NCBI GenBank assembly: GCA_965198875.1
Contig: CBDAPU010000001.1
Location: 186,001 to 250,000, forward strand
DNA: 64,000 nucleotides
From: CBDAPU01 sp965198875
Lineage (GTDB): Bacteria; Pseudomonadota; Gammaproteobacteria; Eutrophobiales; Eutrophobiaceae
Direction of reading: 5' to 3'
In this document: positions 27,061 to 37,073 of the stretch, one piece after another
Layout: every line of letters begins with the position of its first letter
Numbering within the stretch: position 1 is the stretch's first letter
Program-made: the position numbers and the translations under genes
The notes under the pieces: generated by a model
Databases searched by the model: none
What the model saw: the letters and a program-made list of their open reading frames with translations, nothing else
Told to the model about the DNA's origin: nothing

Positions 27061-30000
27061 TCATGTGATCGTCTTCTCATCCAGCGACAAGGTATTGTTT
27101 TTGAAGGCCTCGTTTAAGGTGTGATCGAGCACACACTCATAATCATTCATTACGGCGACCAACTCATCATGGCGATCAAATATCTGCACACAGGCCAGAC
27201 ATGAATGCGCTGATTGATGTTTGATACGGACCCTGATCTGCGCCCCGTCTTTGGGAAGCCGCTCTGTAAATTGCCGGTATGAACCTATGGCAACCGGCAA
27301 TGAACCACAGGCGAGGCGCTGAAAACTCCACAGGATCATCATTTGAAAAGCGCTGTCCAGGAGCAGCGGATCGGCTATCCAGGTGGAGCGCACGGGCGCT
27401 GACATCCACTCAACCGGCGCCGGAGCGGACCCAGCCCGCCCCTGTATCCCCTCTTCCGAGCAGGCGTCCACAACAAGCACGGACTGTAAATCCTTACCAT
27501 GGAATAACTGACCATTCCCATAGTATTCCCGTCTCTGATACGGATAACCGCCTGTTGATTTCTCGATATGGGACGGGGCGGAGGACTCATACGCCACCCC
27601 CAGGACGATTTCAGCCCTGGCATGCAAGGCGTTATCACCACGCAATTCCGCCACAACACAATCCTGCCCGTCTCTCATCTGTGATCCGCCCGCATAAATC
27701 TCTAATGGGCGCACCTCACCTTGCTCCAGCACCACGCCTTTGAAAAGGCGAAAATCATTAAAGCCCAGGAAAGACAAACCAGGATGATGATGCATGGCGC
27801 CATGGGCCAGCCACTCTGTGATCAGGGCGGCGGGCAACACCGGCTTTCCATTCATGACATGGGATTTTAATATGGGGTAGTCATCAACACTCAACTGACG
27901 CTGAAAAGACAGACGTAAAGCGGGATCAAACACGGCTTTTTTTCCGCCGATTGTTTGTTGTTCGGAAGGCGCAGAGGCGGAGATCACCACCTCAACAGGG
28001 CCGGGTTGTGCGATCGCATTCATCAGATAACGGGCGCCTACACCCAGTGGAATGACCCCTGTGCCTTCACTTTCAAACACCCGCTTCAACTGAGGCGTCA
28101 CCATGCCGCCGTCCAGGGGCCCCCAGTTCACACTGATCACCCGGCAATCGGGACGTCTAACCTGTAATTGTTGTGCGGTTTTATTCAGCACTTCATTGGC
28201 GGCGGCATAATCAGCCTGTCCCTTGCGGCCAAACCGCCCGCTTGACGATGAGAACATGACGATGACCTTCAGTGGGTCCTGCTCCGTCGCCGCCAGCACT
28301 GACCGTAAACCCGCTACCTTTGTTGAATACACGAGGTCAAACTGATCCAGGGTCTTATCGGCGATCAGTTTGTCACAGATAACCCCGGCGCCATGTATTA
28401 AACCGGCAATGGCGCCAGTCTCTGAGCGGGCCATATCAACAATGCGCTTCACCGCCGTCGTATCCCGTACGTCAACGGACTCATAGATGAGGCTAACGCC
28501 AGTCTCCCTGATACGCTCAAGATTATGCCTGATCTCCCGGGCGATGATGATCTCCTGATACGCTCTCTCCACATCCTGTAATGCAACAGCCTCACCACCA
28601 CTTTGCTCAATGACGGCCTGTTTTATCGCCGCCGCATCATGGCAATCTTGCAGCCAGGCGGGCTCGGGTGAGGGTAACGGACTCCTGCCTAACAGCAACA
28701 GATCCGTCTTGTATGTTTTTGCCAGCTCAACGGCGACATCTGCGGTAACGCCACGGGCGCCGCCGGTCACGATAACCCTATCCCCGGGAGAGAACGGATT
28801 GTCCTGTTTGGGAAAATCACTCACCTTGTCTGTGTTTAACGTAAGCGCATAATGATGATCAGCGCTCACCCCTATCTCAACCGGGCCCGCCAGCAGGGCT
28901 GCATCCACAAGCTGCGATGCCACCTGCTCACTTTCATCAACGGGTATGTCAATGGCCCTGCAATGAACCTCTGCTGATTCTTTAGCCAATGTCTTGATCA
29001 TGCCGATGAGACCGGCGGCATTGGCCCTGGCCGGGGAAACATCGCTAAAGGCAAACTTGCCGCCAAAACGGGTGACGCCCGCCAATAACAAACAGCCACT
29101 ATTCTGCGCCTGTTTTATGCGCTTGAAGCTGTCATAAACAAAACGATCATCCGCATCTGTCGGCGCCAGAATGATCAGGCCCGTGATCTGCCCTGCAAGC
29201 GGTTTATCCAGACTCACAATTTCCGAAGTGAAGTGACGCCTCTGCAGTTGCTGAGAAATCATGAAAGGCAAATCGGTGCCATCATCAACTATCCAGATCA
29301 GGGCTCCCTCCGGCAGGGAAAGCGGCTCCCTGGCCTCTGCCCCAAAGGGTCTCGCCGCAATAGCGCTTTGATAAATTGCCTGCTCCTGCGCTGTGCTTCC
29401 CTTCGCCGCTATCGTGGCGGTGGCTTCAGGGGGAGGAACAACATCACCGCCCGCCATGTGCGCTATGATCTGCTGCAAAGTGTGCAGATTCGCCAGGTCT
29501 TCTGCATTGACCGCCGGCAGATCAGGCAGGCGCTCCTGCAATGCCGACAGGATCTCAACCCGTTTAATGGAGTCGATCCCCAGATCGGTATCGAGACTCA
29601 TATCCATACTCAGCATCTCAACGGGATAGCCGGTTTTATCCGCCACCACCTCCAGCAACACCGCCTCGAGCAATGGCCGATCAGAAGGTACAACCGGCTG
29701 TTCAGTCTGTGCGGGCGTCTCTGTCGCAAGCGGTGAAGACATGAAGGCGAGGATCTGTTTCAGTGTCTGTAAGGTGGCCAGATCCTCCGCATTGACCGTC
29801 GGCAGATCAGGCAAGCGCTCCTGCAATGCCGACAGGATCTCAACCCGTTTAATGGAGTCGATCCCCAGATCGGCATCGAGACTCATATCCATACTCAACA
29901 TCTCAACGGGATAGCCGGTTTTATCCGCCACCACCTTAAGCAACACCGCCTCGAGCTCAGCGGATTGAGTAGCGGCAGGCTTCACCGGCGGGCTGGCCTC

Positions 30001-33000
30001 TTCCGATCCCGATGTGCCTTCGGCCAGAAACTCCACAATGTGCGTTAATAATTGAAACGTCCCCAGATCCTGCGGCTGAATTTTCGTCATGGTCGGCAAT
30101 CTCTCCTGCACCGCCGATAAGATCTCAACCCGTTTAATCGAATCAATGCCCAGATCGGTATCGAGACTCATATCCATACTCAGCATCTCAACCGGATAGC
30201 CGGTTTTATCCGCCACCACCTCCAGCAACAGTTTTTCATAAAAACCGGGGTCGATGTCCTCGGCAACGCCGTTATCCGCCTTTGCCTTCTCTGGTGTTGT
30301 TGCAGATGATGATGTTGATCCGTCGGCGGCCTGTTGTTGTGCCGGAGGTGATGATGTTGATCCGTCGGCGGCCTGTTGTTGTACCGGGGCCGATGGTTGC
30401 ACCGGCAACACTGATCCCGCCGCCGATGTGTGTGTGGATAATAACGGCTGTTGTTGCTGGATCAGGGTATGAATAGTTTGTTGTGCCGCCTGCTGCCCCT
30501 CAAGATACTGCTGATGCAACCTCGCCGTTTGCTCCTGCATGTGTTGCAATGTGAGGATACTTTGCCGGGTAGCCTCCAAGAGCTCAACATCAGCAAGGGG
30601 GTTGACGTCAGTGCCGGCAGTCACCTTTTCAGCCGCCGTTTGTGTTGTTGTATCACCCAGAGCAACATACTGTGTGGCGCTGGTTTTCATGGCTACAGGC
30701 AATCGTCTCTCACGGGGTTTAACATAATTTGCGCCGCTAACAGGAATGCACAGGCTCTGTTTGCGATCAGTATCCTCACTATCATCCTGGCGATAGCCCT
30801 CATCCCATTTGGTCACGTCCACAGGAAAACCCGATGCCGCAAGGCCAGCCAGCAAACTGGCAAGATCGTACTCACCAGAGCGCCTTCCTTTTGATGCATC
30901 CAGGGCTATCGCTTTATGCGCCTTGTCTTTCAAGATGGATTTAACGAAGGCCGTTAAGGTGTCGCCCGGCCCGACCTCGATAAACGTATCGATACCATCG
31001 GCGTACATTTGCTCTATTTGCGAGACAAACTCAACCGGTTGGGCGAGTTGTCTCGCCAGCAGGCCTCGGACCCTATTCACATCATCGGGATAAGGCTGTG
31101 CTGTGGCGTTGGCGTACACCGGGATCTTGCCTTGCTTAAACTCAACAGATCTCAGCAATTCGGCGAAGGGCTGCTCGGCAGCGGCCACATAGCTGCTGTG
31201 GAACGCCGCCGCCACCGGCAGGCGTGTTGACTTAACGCCACGCTCGCTTAACAACGCACTCGCCCGTGCAATGTGCTCGGACCCGCCGGAGAGGACTAGC
31301 TGGGTCGGCGCATTGTGGTTGGCGATGACCAGCTCCAGTTGCGCCTGTTCAATAAACGCATGCACCGCCACCGCCGATGCCGACACAGCCAGCATGGCGC
31401 CCTGATCGCCCTGCCCCATCTGCATTAACCGCCCCCGTTGATTGGCCAGATCATGCAGATCATGGGCGCTGAAAATATCGGCGCAACACAGGGCCGTCAG
31501 CTCACCAAAACTATGGCCGGCCAGCGCATCGGCCTTGACGGAGAAGTGCCGTAACACGTGATAAGCACCATCGCTGATTGCAGCCATCGCCGGTTGTGCG
31601 TGTCTTGTATCGCGCAAGATGAGGGTGTTTTTCTCCGCCGTTTCCTCATCAAATACCGGTAGCGGGTAAATCATGTCACTTAATCGATGGCGCAGATCAG
31701 ATGATGCAAACCGTGTGTTCGCCTGTTTTAACGCTGCCTGGATCTGCGGGAACTGACAGGCCAGATCCAACAACATGTTGGTGTACTGAGAGCCTTGCCC
31801 GGGAAACAACATCGCTAATTTGCCGGCCTTCTCCTGCGAGCCGAAAAAAGCGCCGTCCGGTGTTTGCCAGGCGAGTTTTTCCGCTTGTCGCAACATCGCC
31901 ACAGCGCCGTCGATGAGTTTGCCAAGCGCCGTCTTCTGATCAACCACCAGGGTTAGCCGATAAGCATCCTGTACATCGAAACGCTGCAATGATTCGGCGG
32001 CAAGCGCCCGTAACGCTCTCCAGGGCGCCTTGATATCCAGCGCCCTTAGAGCTGCCTCCAATGCGCTCCTTGAGCCTGCGCTAAACGCAAAGAGTAACGT
32101 CTTGCCGTCCCATTCAATATCAGTTTTCTCCTCTTCCAACTCTTCCAGCACACAATGAAAATTACTGCCGCCAAAGCCAAACGCACTTAAAGCCCCACGT
32201 CTTGCATGATCATCATTGCCAATCCAGGGCCGTTTCCTGGTATTCACATACACTGGCGCTTTTTTGGCTGTTAATTGCGCCAGTGGTTGATTGACTTTGA
32301 TAGTCGGCGGCAGGGTTTTTTCATGCAAGGCCATGGCCACTTTGATCAAACCGGCGATACCCGCCGCCGCCTTGGTATGGCCGATCATGGATTTCACCGA
32401 GCCGATAGCGCACCAGCAACCCTCAGGGTCGGCGTCACGATAGACAGCCGAGAGCGCTTGCGCTTCTACTGCATCGCCTACCTTTGTGCCAGTGCCGTGG
32501 GCTTCGACTAACTCAATGGTGCGTGGCGAGACCTCCGCTTGCCGATAGGCCCGCCTCAGCGCTTTTGTCTGGCCCTCAGCGCTCGGCGCATAGATAGCAT
32601 TACCTCTGCCGTCACTGGAGGATCCCATGCCTTTTAGCACGGCATAAACCTTATCGCCATCACGCCTGGCGTCATCCAGTCTTTTTAAGATAACCGCCCC
32701 CAGGCCTTCACCGAGTATGGTGCCATCGCCCTGATCATCAAACGGCTTGCTGTTACCCGTGGGGGATAAGGCCGGTGTTTTACTAAAACACATGTACATG
32801 AAGATGTCGTTAAACGTATCGAAACCACCGGTGATGGCCATATCGGCGCGACCTGCCTGTAACTCCATGGCGGCCATGTGCACTGCGCTCAATGAACTGG
32901 CGCAGGCGGCGTCGACCACGCAGTTGGTGCCGCCTAAATCAAAGCGATTGGCGATCCGACCGGCGGCAACATTGCCGAGCAATCCCGGAAATGAGTTCTC

Positions 33001-33570
33001 CTGCCAGGGCACATAACCCTCTGCAATACGCTCTACCACATCATCGGCCGTGTCTTTATCAACGCCGGCGTCAGCCAGCGCCCTGCGCCAGATGGGATGC
33101 CCCAGCCGTGCGCCCAGGGGAATGACCAGCTCCAGGGTACCGGTGACCCCTAAAATGACGCAGGTTCTGTCGCGATCAAATTGCCGACCATCATCGGCGT
33201 CTTTAGCCGTTGCATAACCGCCGTCCAATAACGCCTGACGCGCCACCACCATGCCCAATAACTGCGTGGAGTCCGTGGCTTCAATATTATTGGGGCTTAG
33301 TCCATACAACAACGGATCGAACTCCACCGGCGAGAGGAAACCGCCGCGGCGGGCATAGGTCATATCGGGCGCATGTTGATCCGCATCGAAATAGTCCTGC
33401 GGGCTCCAATGGCTGTCCGGCACATCGGAGATCGCATCGACGCCTTCTCTGATGTTGATCCAGTAGCTTCTCAGATCACCGGCCCCGGGAAATAAACAAC
33501 CGATCCCCACAATGGCCAGCGGTACAGCCTGCGCGGTGTGCTCTTTATCGTGTTCTTCTCTGTCAGGCAT
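27061..33570 (-). CDS. PfaA-like iterative polyketide / polyunsaturated fatty acid synthase: KS-AT-ACP-ACP-ACP-KR-DH
   Basis: 2169 residues. The ketosynthase (about 15-475) has Cys223 (AACASS), His358 (EAHGTGT) and His398 (IGHTKAAAG). The acyltransferase (about 585-880) has Ser687 (GHSFGE) and His791. A Gln/Ser/Thr linker with a duplicated segment precedes three acyl-carrier domains at about 1111-1160, 1206-1250 and 1303-1345, each with the DLGIDSIKRVEIL phosphopantetheine motif typical of PUFA synthases. The ketoreductase (about 1595-1810) has a TGGARGVT nucleotide-binding motif and a QADYAAANE active site. The C-terminal dehydratase-type domain has a KSHVMNGKPVLP histidine (about 1903) and a DPLLLDSAFQ aspartate (about 2069). 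Its start overlaps pfaD by 8 nt. A phosphopantetheinyl transferase and PfaB/PfaC partners are not in the window. The product is unknown. Confidence 0.88.
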   Translation of the reverse strand: MPDREEHDKEHTAQAVPLAIVGIGCLFPGAGDLRSYWINIREGVDAISDVPDSHWSPQDYFDADQHAPDMTYARRGGFLSPVEFDPLLYGLSPNNIEATDSTQLLGMVVARQALLDGGYATAKDADDGRQFDRDRTCVILGVTGTLELVIPLGARLGHPIWRRALADAGVDKDTADDVVERIAEGYVPWQENSFPGLLGNVAAGRIANRFDLGGTNCVVDAACASSLSAVHMAAMELQAGRADMAITGGFDTFNDIFMYMCFSKTPALSPTGNSKPFDDQGDGTILGEGLGAVILKRLDDARRDGDKVYAVLKGMGSSSDGRGNAIYAPSAEGQTKALRRAYRQAEVSPRTIELVEAHGTGTKVGDAVEAQALSAVYRDADPEGCWCAIGSVKSMIGHTKAAAGIAGLIKVAMALHEKTLPPTIKVNQPLAQLTAKKAPVYVNTRKRPWIGNDDHARRGALSAFGFGGSNFHCVLEELEEEKTDIEWDGKTLLFAFSAGSRSALEAALRALDIKAPWRALRALAAESLQRFDVQDAYRLTLVVDQKTALGKLIDGAVAMLRQAEKLAWQTPDGAFFGSQEKAGKLAMLFPGQGSQYTNMLLDLACQFPQIQAALKQANTRFASSDLRHRLSDMIYPLPVFDEETAEKNTLILRDTRHAQPAMAAISDGAYHVLRHFSVKADALAGHSFGELTALCCADIFSAHDLHDLANQRGRLMQMGQGDQGAMLAVSASAVAVHAFIEQAQLELVIANHNAPTQLVLSGGSEHIARASALLSERGVKSTRLPVAAAFHSSYVAAAEQPFAELLRSVEFKQGKIPVYANATAQPYPDDVNRVRGLLARQLAQPVEFVSQIEQMYADGIDTFIEVGPGDTLTAFVKSILKDKAHKAIALDASKGRRSGEYDLASLLAGLAASGFPVDVTKWDEGYRQDDSEDTDRKQSLCIPVSGANYVKPRERRLPVAMKTSATQYVALGDTTTQTAAEKVTAGTDVNPLADVELLEATRQSILTLQHMQEQTARLHQQYLEGQQAAQQTIHTLIQQQQPLLSTHTSAAGSVLPVQPSAPVQQQAADGSTSSPPAQQQAADGSTSSSATTPEKAKADNGVAEDIDPGFYEKLLLEVVADKTGYPVEMLSMDMSLDTDLGIDSIKRVEILSAVQERLPTMTKIQPQDLGTFQLLTHIVEFLAEGTSGSEEASPPVKPAATQSAELEAVLLKVVADKTGYPVEMLSMDMSLDADLGIDSIKRVEILSALQERLPDLPTVNAEDLATLQTLKQILAFMSSPLATETPAQTEQPVVPSDRPLLEAVLLEVVADKTGYPVEMLSMDMSLDTDLGIDSIKRVEILSALQERLPDLPAVNAEDLANLHTLQQIIAHMAGGDVVPPPEATATIAAKGSTAQEQAIYQSAIAARPFGAEAREPLSLPEGALIWIVDDGTDLPFMISQQLQRRHFTSEIVSLDKPLAGQITGLIILAPTDADDRFVYDSFKRIKQAQNSGCLLLAGVTRFGGKFAFSDVSPARANAAGLIGMIKTLAKESAEVHCRAIDIPVDESEQVASQLVDAALLAGPVEIGVSADHHYALTLNTDKVSDFPKQDNPFSPGDRVIVTGGARGVTADVAVELAKTYKTDLLLLGRSPLPSPEPAWLQDCHDAAAIKQAVIEQSGGEAVALQDVERAYQEIIIAREIRHNLERIRETGVSLIYESVDVRDTTAVKRIVDMARSETGAIAGLIHGAGVICDKLIADKTLDQFDLVYSTKVAGLRSVLAATEQDPLKVIVMFSSSSGRFGRKGQADYAAANEVLNKTAQQLQVRRPDCRVISVNWGPLDGGMVTPQLKRVFESEGTGVIPLGVGARYLMNAIAQPGPVEVVISASAPSEQQTIGGKKAVFDPALRLSFQRQLSVDDYPILKSHVMNGKPVLPAALITEWLAHGAMHHHPGLSFLGFNDFRLFKGVVLEQGEVRPLEIYAGGSQMRDGQDCVVAELRGDNALHARAEIVLGVAYESSAPSHIEKSTGGYPYQRREYYGNGQLFHGKDLQSVLVVDACSEEGIQGRAGSAPAPVEWMSAPVRSTWIADPLLLDSAFQMMILWSFQRLACGSLPVAIGSYRQFTERLPKDGAQIRVRIKHQSAHSCLACVQIFDRHDELVAVMNDYECVLDHTLNEAFKNNTLSLDEKTIT
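29540..30240 (-). repeat. Three tandem ACP-coding repeats
   Basis: Three copies of about 130 bases (roughly 29540-29669, 29830-29959 and 30111-30240) are nearly identical at DNA level across the carrier-domain core. They are separated by divergent Ala/Pro/Thr-rich linkers. Such DNA-level similarity points to recent duplication or gene conversion among the carrier domains. Confidence 0.85.
30308..30382 (-). repeat. 33-bp direct repeat in the AT-ACP linker
   Basis: A 33-base unit occurs at 30308-30340 and again at 30350-30382 (period 42 bases). It encodes two copies of QQQAADGSTSS in a disordered linker of the megasynthase. The period is a multiple of three, so copy-number change would keep the frame. 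Confidence 0.8.
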
Positions 33571-35254
33571 CGATGTATGTTTCTATTTCATGTATCGCTA
33601 ATGGTAGCACAGGGATTGTCTGCGCCAGGAACCCTAGCCCCTGCTGGCGTAACTGGTTAATGCGGCTGAGCAGTGCAGCGCCAAAGAGGATATTCAAGGC
33701 CACATCCACCACCTTTCTGTTTTTGGGTATCGCTAAAGACGTTCCCTTAGTCCACTCATTAAACGCCCCCATGGCGGGGCCACACCAGATCTGATAATCC
33801 GCCTGTCTGTCGGGCTCACCGGCATTGGCCCAACGGGATGATAGCCCCAGATACCAACGGAACATCAAGGCCATTTTGTGTTTCGGATCCGCTTTCGCCT
33901 TTTCAATTTCACGCAGGTCCCGTTCCATAAAAAAGCGCTGTGTCCTCTCCCAGATCGCCGACATGGGCGCACGGAAGATGGTCTTCTCAATGGATGCACA
34001 TTCCGCCGATGGAATGTGCTCTATGCTATCGTAATGTCGATATAACTCGTATAACTTTCTCGCCCGCATCGCAAACAGGGTGCCACGTTTTAACACCTGC
34101 AACTGAACGCCCATCTCGAACATATCCACGGCCGGCGCCATCACCACATCGGCCTGCTGGGCCTCGGCCAACATCTGCCTGACCGTATCGCTACTGCCCG
34201 ACTCCAGACACGCCTGATTAACCGTACCGGTGACGATATAGGCCGCACCCATAGCAAAGGCGGCGGCGGCGGCGGCGGGTGTGGCGATGCCGCCGCCCAT
34301 GCCCACCCTCAATGGTATGGCGTACTCGTTTTGCAGGCGGTCGCGTAAAGCCATGATCGTCGGCAGTAATGTGATGGCCGGTCGATTATCCGTGTGTCCC
34401 CCTGAGTCGGCCTCCACGGTGACGTCCTGCGCCATTGGAACTCGCCCCGCCAGGGCCATTTGCTCCGCTGATATCTTGCCTTCCCTCAATAACTGATGCA
34501 GAAACTTATCCGGCGGCGGACTGAACCATTTCATCGCCACCTCGATCCGGGAGCACTTGGCGATAATACGATTGGGCGTGATGATGTCGCCCTGTTGATC
34601 TTGATGGATCCCGGCCAGGCGATAATGCACCACCGCCGGTGTGAGATGCATATAGGCGGAAGCCTCCACCAGATTGACGCCGTGTTGCAGATACAGATCA
34701 ACCACAGCTTGCTCATGCCCCACTTCATTAGGGCTGAAGATCAGATTGGCGCAAAAAGCGCTCTCACCTAATGCGCTTTTTAATTCGACAATCGCCTCCT
34801 CGATTTGTGCAATCCCCAACCCCGCCGCACCAAACGAACCCAGCAGGCCCGCTCTCGCAACGGCTTTAACCAGCTCAACCGATGCGATGCCATTGGCCAT
34901 AGCGCCGGTCATATACGGCAAACGGATATTGAAATCACGGCAAAAACCCGGATCGCCGAGCTGGCGCACCTGTAGCGGTGGCAGATAGCCAACAAGCGGG
35001 AGCCCGCTTTTATCGGCCGCCTTGCCGCCTAACACCGCCTGTCCGCTTTGACTGAAACGGATCGCCCCATCCTGGCGAAGCAAAAAAACGGGGGCGTGCA
35101 GGCGACGGATCCCCTTATCCAGTGAAGATATATCACAGATAGCGTCCGGATCATCGGCAGACCACAGCCCTACAGGCCGAAAAGCAGGCCCGGGTTTGCC
35201 GTGAAGGGAGATGTGATCGGATGTGGAAAGTGCAAAGTCCGTGACTGTATTCAC
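33563..35254 (-). CDS. pfaD: PfaD-family enoyl reductase for PUFA/polyketide synthesis
   Basis: 563 residues. PfaD is a separate flavin-dependent enoyl reductase (2-nitropropane-dioxygenase-like TIM barrel) that works in trans with PfaA-type synthases. Family features visible include GAMANGIASVELVKAVARAG, GSFGAAGLG, the glycine-rich RVGMGGGIATPAAAAAAFAM followed by GAAYIVTGT, and a C-terminal helical part with WCGPAMGAFNEW. It starts with GTG at 35254 and ends 8 nt inside the megasynthase gene, so the pair is translationally coupled and very likely functions as one system. Confidence 0.88.
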   Translation of the reverse strand: MNTVTDFALSTSDHISLHGKPGPAFRPVGLWSADDPDAICDISSLDKGIRRLHAPVFLLRQDGAIRFSQSGQAVLGGKAADKSGLPLVGYLPPLQVRQLGDPGFCRDFNIRLPYMTGAMANGIASVELVKAVARAGLLGSFGAAGLGIAQIEEAIVELKSALGESAFCANLIFSPNEVGHEQAVVDLYLQHGVNLVEASAYMHLTPAVVHYRLAGIHQDQQGDIITPNRIIAKCSRIEVAMKWFSPPPDKFLHQLLREGKISAEQMALAGRVPMAQDVTVEADSGGHTDNRPAITLLPTIMALRDRLQNEYAIPLRVGMGGGIATPAAAAAAFAMGAAYIVTGTVNQACLESGSSDTVRQMLAEAQQADVVMAPAVDMFEMGVQLQVLKRGTLFAMRARKLYELYRHYDSIEHIPSAECASIEKTIFRAPMSAIWERTQRFFMERDLREIEKAKADPKHKMALMFRWYLGLSSRWANAGEPDRQADYQIWCGPAMGAFNEWTKGTSLAIPKNRKVVDVALNILFGAALLSRINQLRQQGLGFLAQTIPVLPLAIHEIETYIDA

Positions 35255-35567
35255 CGTTTAGCCTGTTGCCTGTAGTGGATGTTTCTTAAAAGATCCCGGG
35301 TTCTGATTATATCAGCCGAGCCGAAAAGGCGGCGCCTCTAAGGCCCGCCCAAGTCGCCTTATTGTAGTCGAAGTATCCCGTATCTTCATGAAATGATTGC
35401 ATTATTCGTGCTCTTCTCCCATTCTCCCGGTTTTCCCGATACATTACCATTCTCTTCGCCTGGCTTAAAATTTGCTATTATTTGCTATGATGCCTGCTTT
35501 CAAGGGAGCATTGACCCAGATCAACGTTTCTCTCAAAGACCATCAATCAGCCGTGAGGAAAAACAAC
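35255..35567. other. Divergent intergenic region between pfaD and cytochrome c'
   Basis: About 313 bases that must hold both promoters. A TATGAT -10-like element lies near 35485 in front of the cytochrome gene. I see no other gene or strong hairpin. Confidence 0.4.
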
Positions 35568-36014
35568 ATGTACCGGACAACACTCGCCATCTTCGCCCTG
35601 CTATTGGGGTGTTACGCCCTGCCCGAAACAACACACGCCGATGACGTCAAGGGCACGATCAAATATCGTCAACATTATATGAGCGCCATCGGCGGACACA
35701 CCGGCGCCTTAAGAAGACTGAAAGAGGGGCAGTTTACAGCAGAAGGGCACGCACTGATGCACGCAGAGGCGCTGGCGGAGCTCACCAAACACATTGTTGC
35801 CCTGTTCCCCGAAGGCACAGAGATCGGCAAGACCGATGCAAAGCCGGAGATCTGGCAAGACTGGGAGGACTTCAAGGCGAAGGCAAAAGAAAGCCAGGCG
35901 GCGGCGCAGGCATTACTGAAAGCCGTAGAAGCCGGCGATAAAAGCAACATCGACGGCCGGTTCGGCGACCTCGGACAAACCTGCAAGGCATGTCATCGCC
36001 CATTTAGAAAATAA
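35568..36014 (+). CDS. Cytochrome c' / c556-type protein
   Basis: About 148 residues: a signal peptide (cleavage after THA), a four-helix cytochrome-c'-like body, and a C-terminal haem-binding CKACH followed by only five residues, the class II cytochrome c arrangement. It is periplasmic and may bind NO or carry electrons. The ATG at 35568 follows a TGAGGAA ribosome-binding site; the longer open frame upstream is not family-like. The dihaem cytochrome gene follows after 14 nt. Confidence 0.88.
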   Translation: MYRTTLAIFALLLGCYALPETTHADDVKGTIKYRQHYMSAIGGHTGALRRLKEGQFTAEGHALMHAEALAELTKHIVALFPEGTEIGKTDAKPEIWQDWEDFKAKAKESQAAAQALLKAVEAGDKSNIDGRFGDLGQTCKACHRPFRK

Positions 36015-36028
36015 GCCAAAACGAGATC

Positions 36029-36949
36029 GTGCGTTGGCTTGCAGCAATCGCTTCCGTCACTGTCCTGGCGGTTGCTTTGTGGTTGTTATCACCGCCACCG
36101 GGGTTGCCGACATTGACGGCGGTGGTAAACTCAGAGCCGCTCATTAACCGGGGGAAGTATCTTGTTACTGTATCGGGGTGTGCGAGTTGTCATACGGACG
36201 TCGGCAATAACGGGGCATATCTCGCAGGCGGCCTGAAACTGGAAACCGAATTCGGCGATTTCATCACCCCCAATATCACCCCCGATGCGATCACCGGGAT
36301 CGGTCAATGGGGCTTTGGAGATTTCGCCCGGGCCATGCGTTTCGGGGTAGGCCCGGATCAACGGCCCTACTACCCCTCCTTCCCCTATACATCCTACACG
36401 CAGATCACCCTGGCGGATCTACAGGCCATGTTTGCCTACTTGCAGAGCGTGACGCCGGTAGCGAGAGAAAATCAAGCGCATGATCTTCACTGGTATGTGA
36501 TGCGCGGAGCCATGCGCCTGTGGCAAAAATTATTTTTCACACCTGGCGTCTTTGCAGCATCACCCGATCGGAGCCCATCATGGAACCGCGGCGCCTACAT
36601 TGCCGATGCACTAACCCACTGTAGTGAATGCCACACCCCCCGAAATCAGTTTGGCGTGTTGCGCCCGGCGTTGTACCTTGCGGGCAATGAAAACGGCCCC
36701 CATGGCGAGCCGGTCCCTGATATTACCGCCTCAAAGTCAACGGGGATCGGTGAGTGGGACGCCGATGAGCTGTCGCTATATCTTGCAGAGGGGGAGTTGC
36801 CCGATGGCGATTACGCCGGTGGCGCCATGGTGGATGTTATCGACAATTCAACCAGTATGCTAACCTCATCAGACATGGATGCTTTGGTCGATTATCTGCT
36901 CAGCGTCCCGCCGGCGAACAACCATCAGGGCGCAGTTTTGATAAAATGA
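36029..36949 (+). CDS. Dihaem c-type cytochrome
   Basis: 306 residues with an N-terminal membrane anchor or signal sequence (LAAIASVTVLAVALWLL) and two haem c sites, CASCH (about residue 51-55) and CSECH (about residue 198-202). The domains resemble cytochrome subunits of membrane alcohol/aldehyde dehydrogenases (RGKYLVTVSGCASC, then FITPNITPD and YYPSFPYTSYTQIT). It starts with GTG 14 nt after the cytochrome c' gene, so the two form an operon. The electron donor is not encoded nearby. Confidence 0.85.
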   Translation: MRWLAAIASVTVLAVALWLLSPPPGLPTLTAVVNSEPLINRGKYLVTVSGCASCHTDVGNNGAYLAGGLKLETEFGDFITPNITPDAITGIGQWGFGDFARAMRFGVGPDQRPYYPSFPYTSYTQITLADLQAMFAYLQSVTPVARENQAHDLHWYVMRGAMRLWQKLFFTPGVFAASPDRSPSWNRGAYIADALTHCSECHTPRNQFGVLRPALYLAGNENGPHGEPVPDITASKSTGIGEWDADELSLYLAEGELPDGDYAGGAMVDVIDNSTSMLTSSDMDALVDYLLSVPPANNHQGAVLIK

Positions 36950-36964
36950 TCTCCAGGAGGGGTT

Positions 36965-36993
36965 ATCACATCGCTCTGTCTATGCACTATAAT
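36965..36993 (+). promoter_or_regulatory. Candidate sigma-70 promoter for fadD
   Basis: A perfect TATAAT (36988-36993) lies 17 nt downstream of ATCACA, a 4/6 match to the -35 consensus. It is about 80 nt upstream of the fadD start. Confidence 0.5.
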
Positions 36994-37073
36994 GCTCGGT
37001 ATGTTACTTAAAAAACTAACCACATCGGTATTTCATCTGCCGGCGACAGGCATAGCGGAGGGGGAAGAGAGGC

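Noticed and set aside
29540..30240. Regularly spaced repeats that could suggest a CRISPR array
   Set aside because: They are in-frame acyl-carrier domains of the megasynthase with a conserved DSIKR motif, about 280 nt apart, far too long for CRISPR units.
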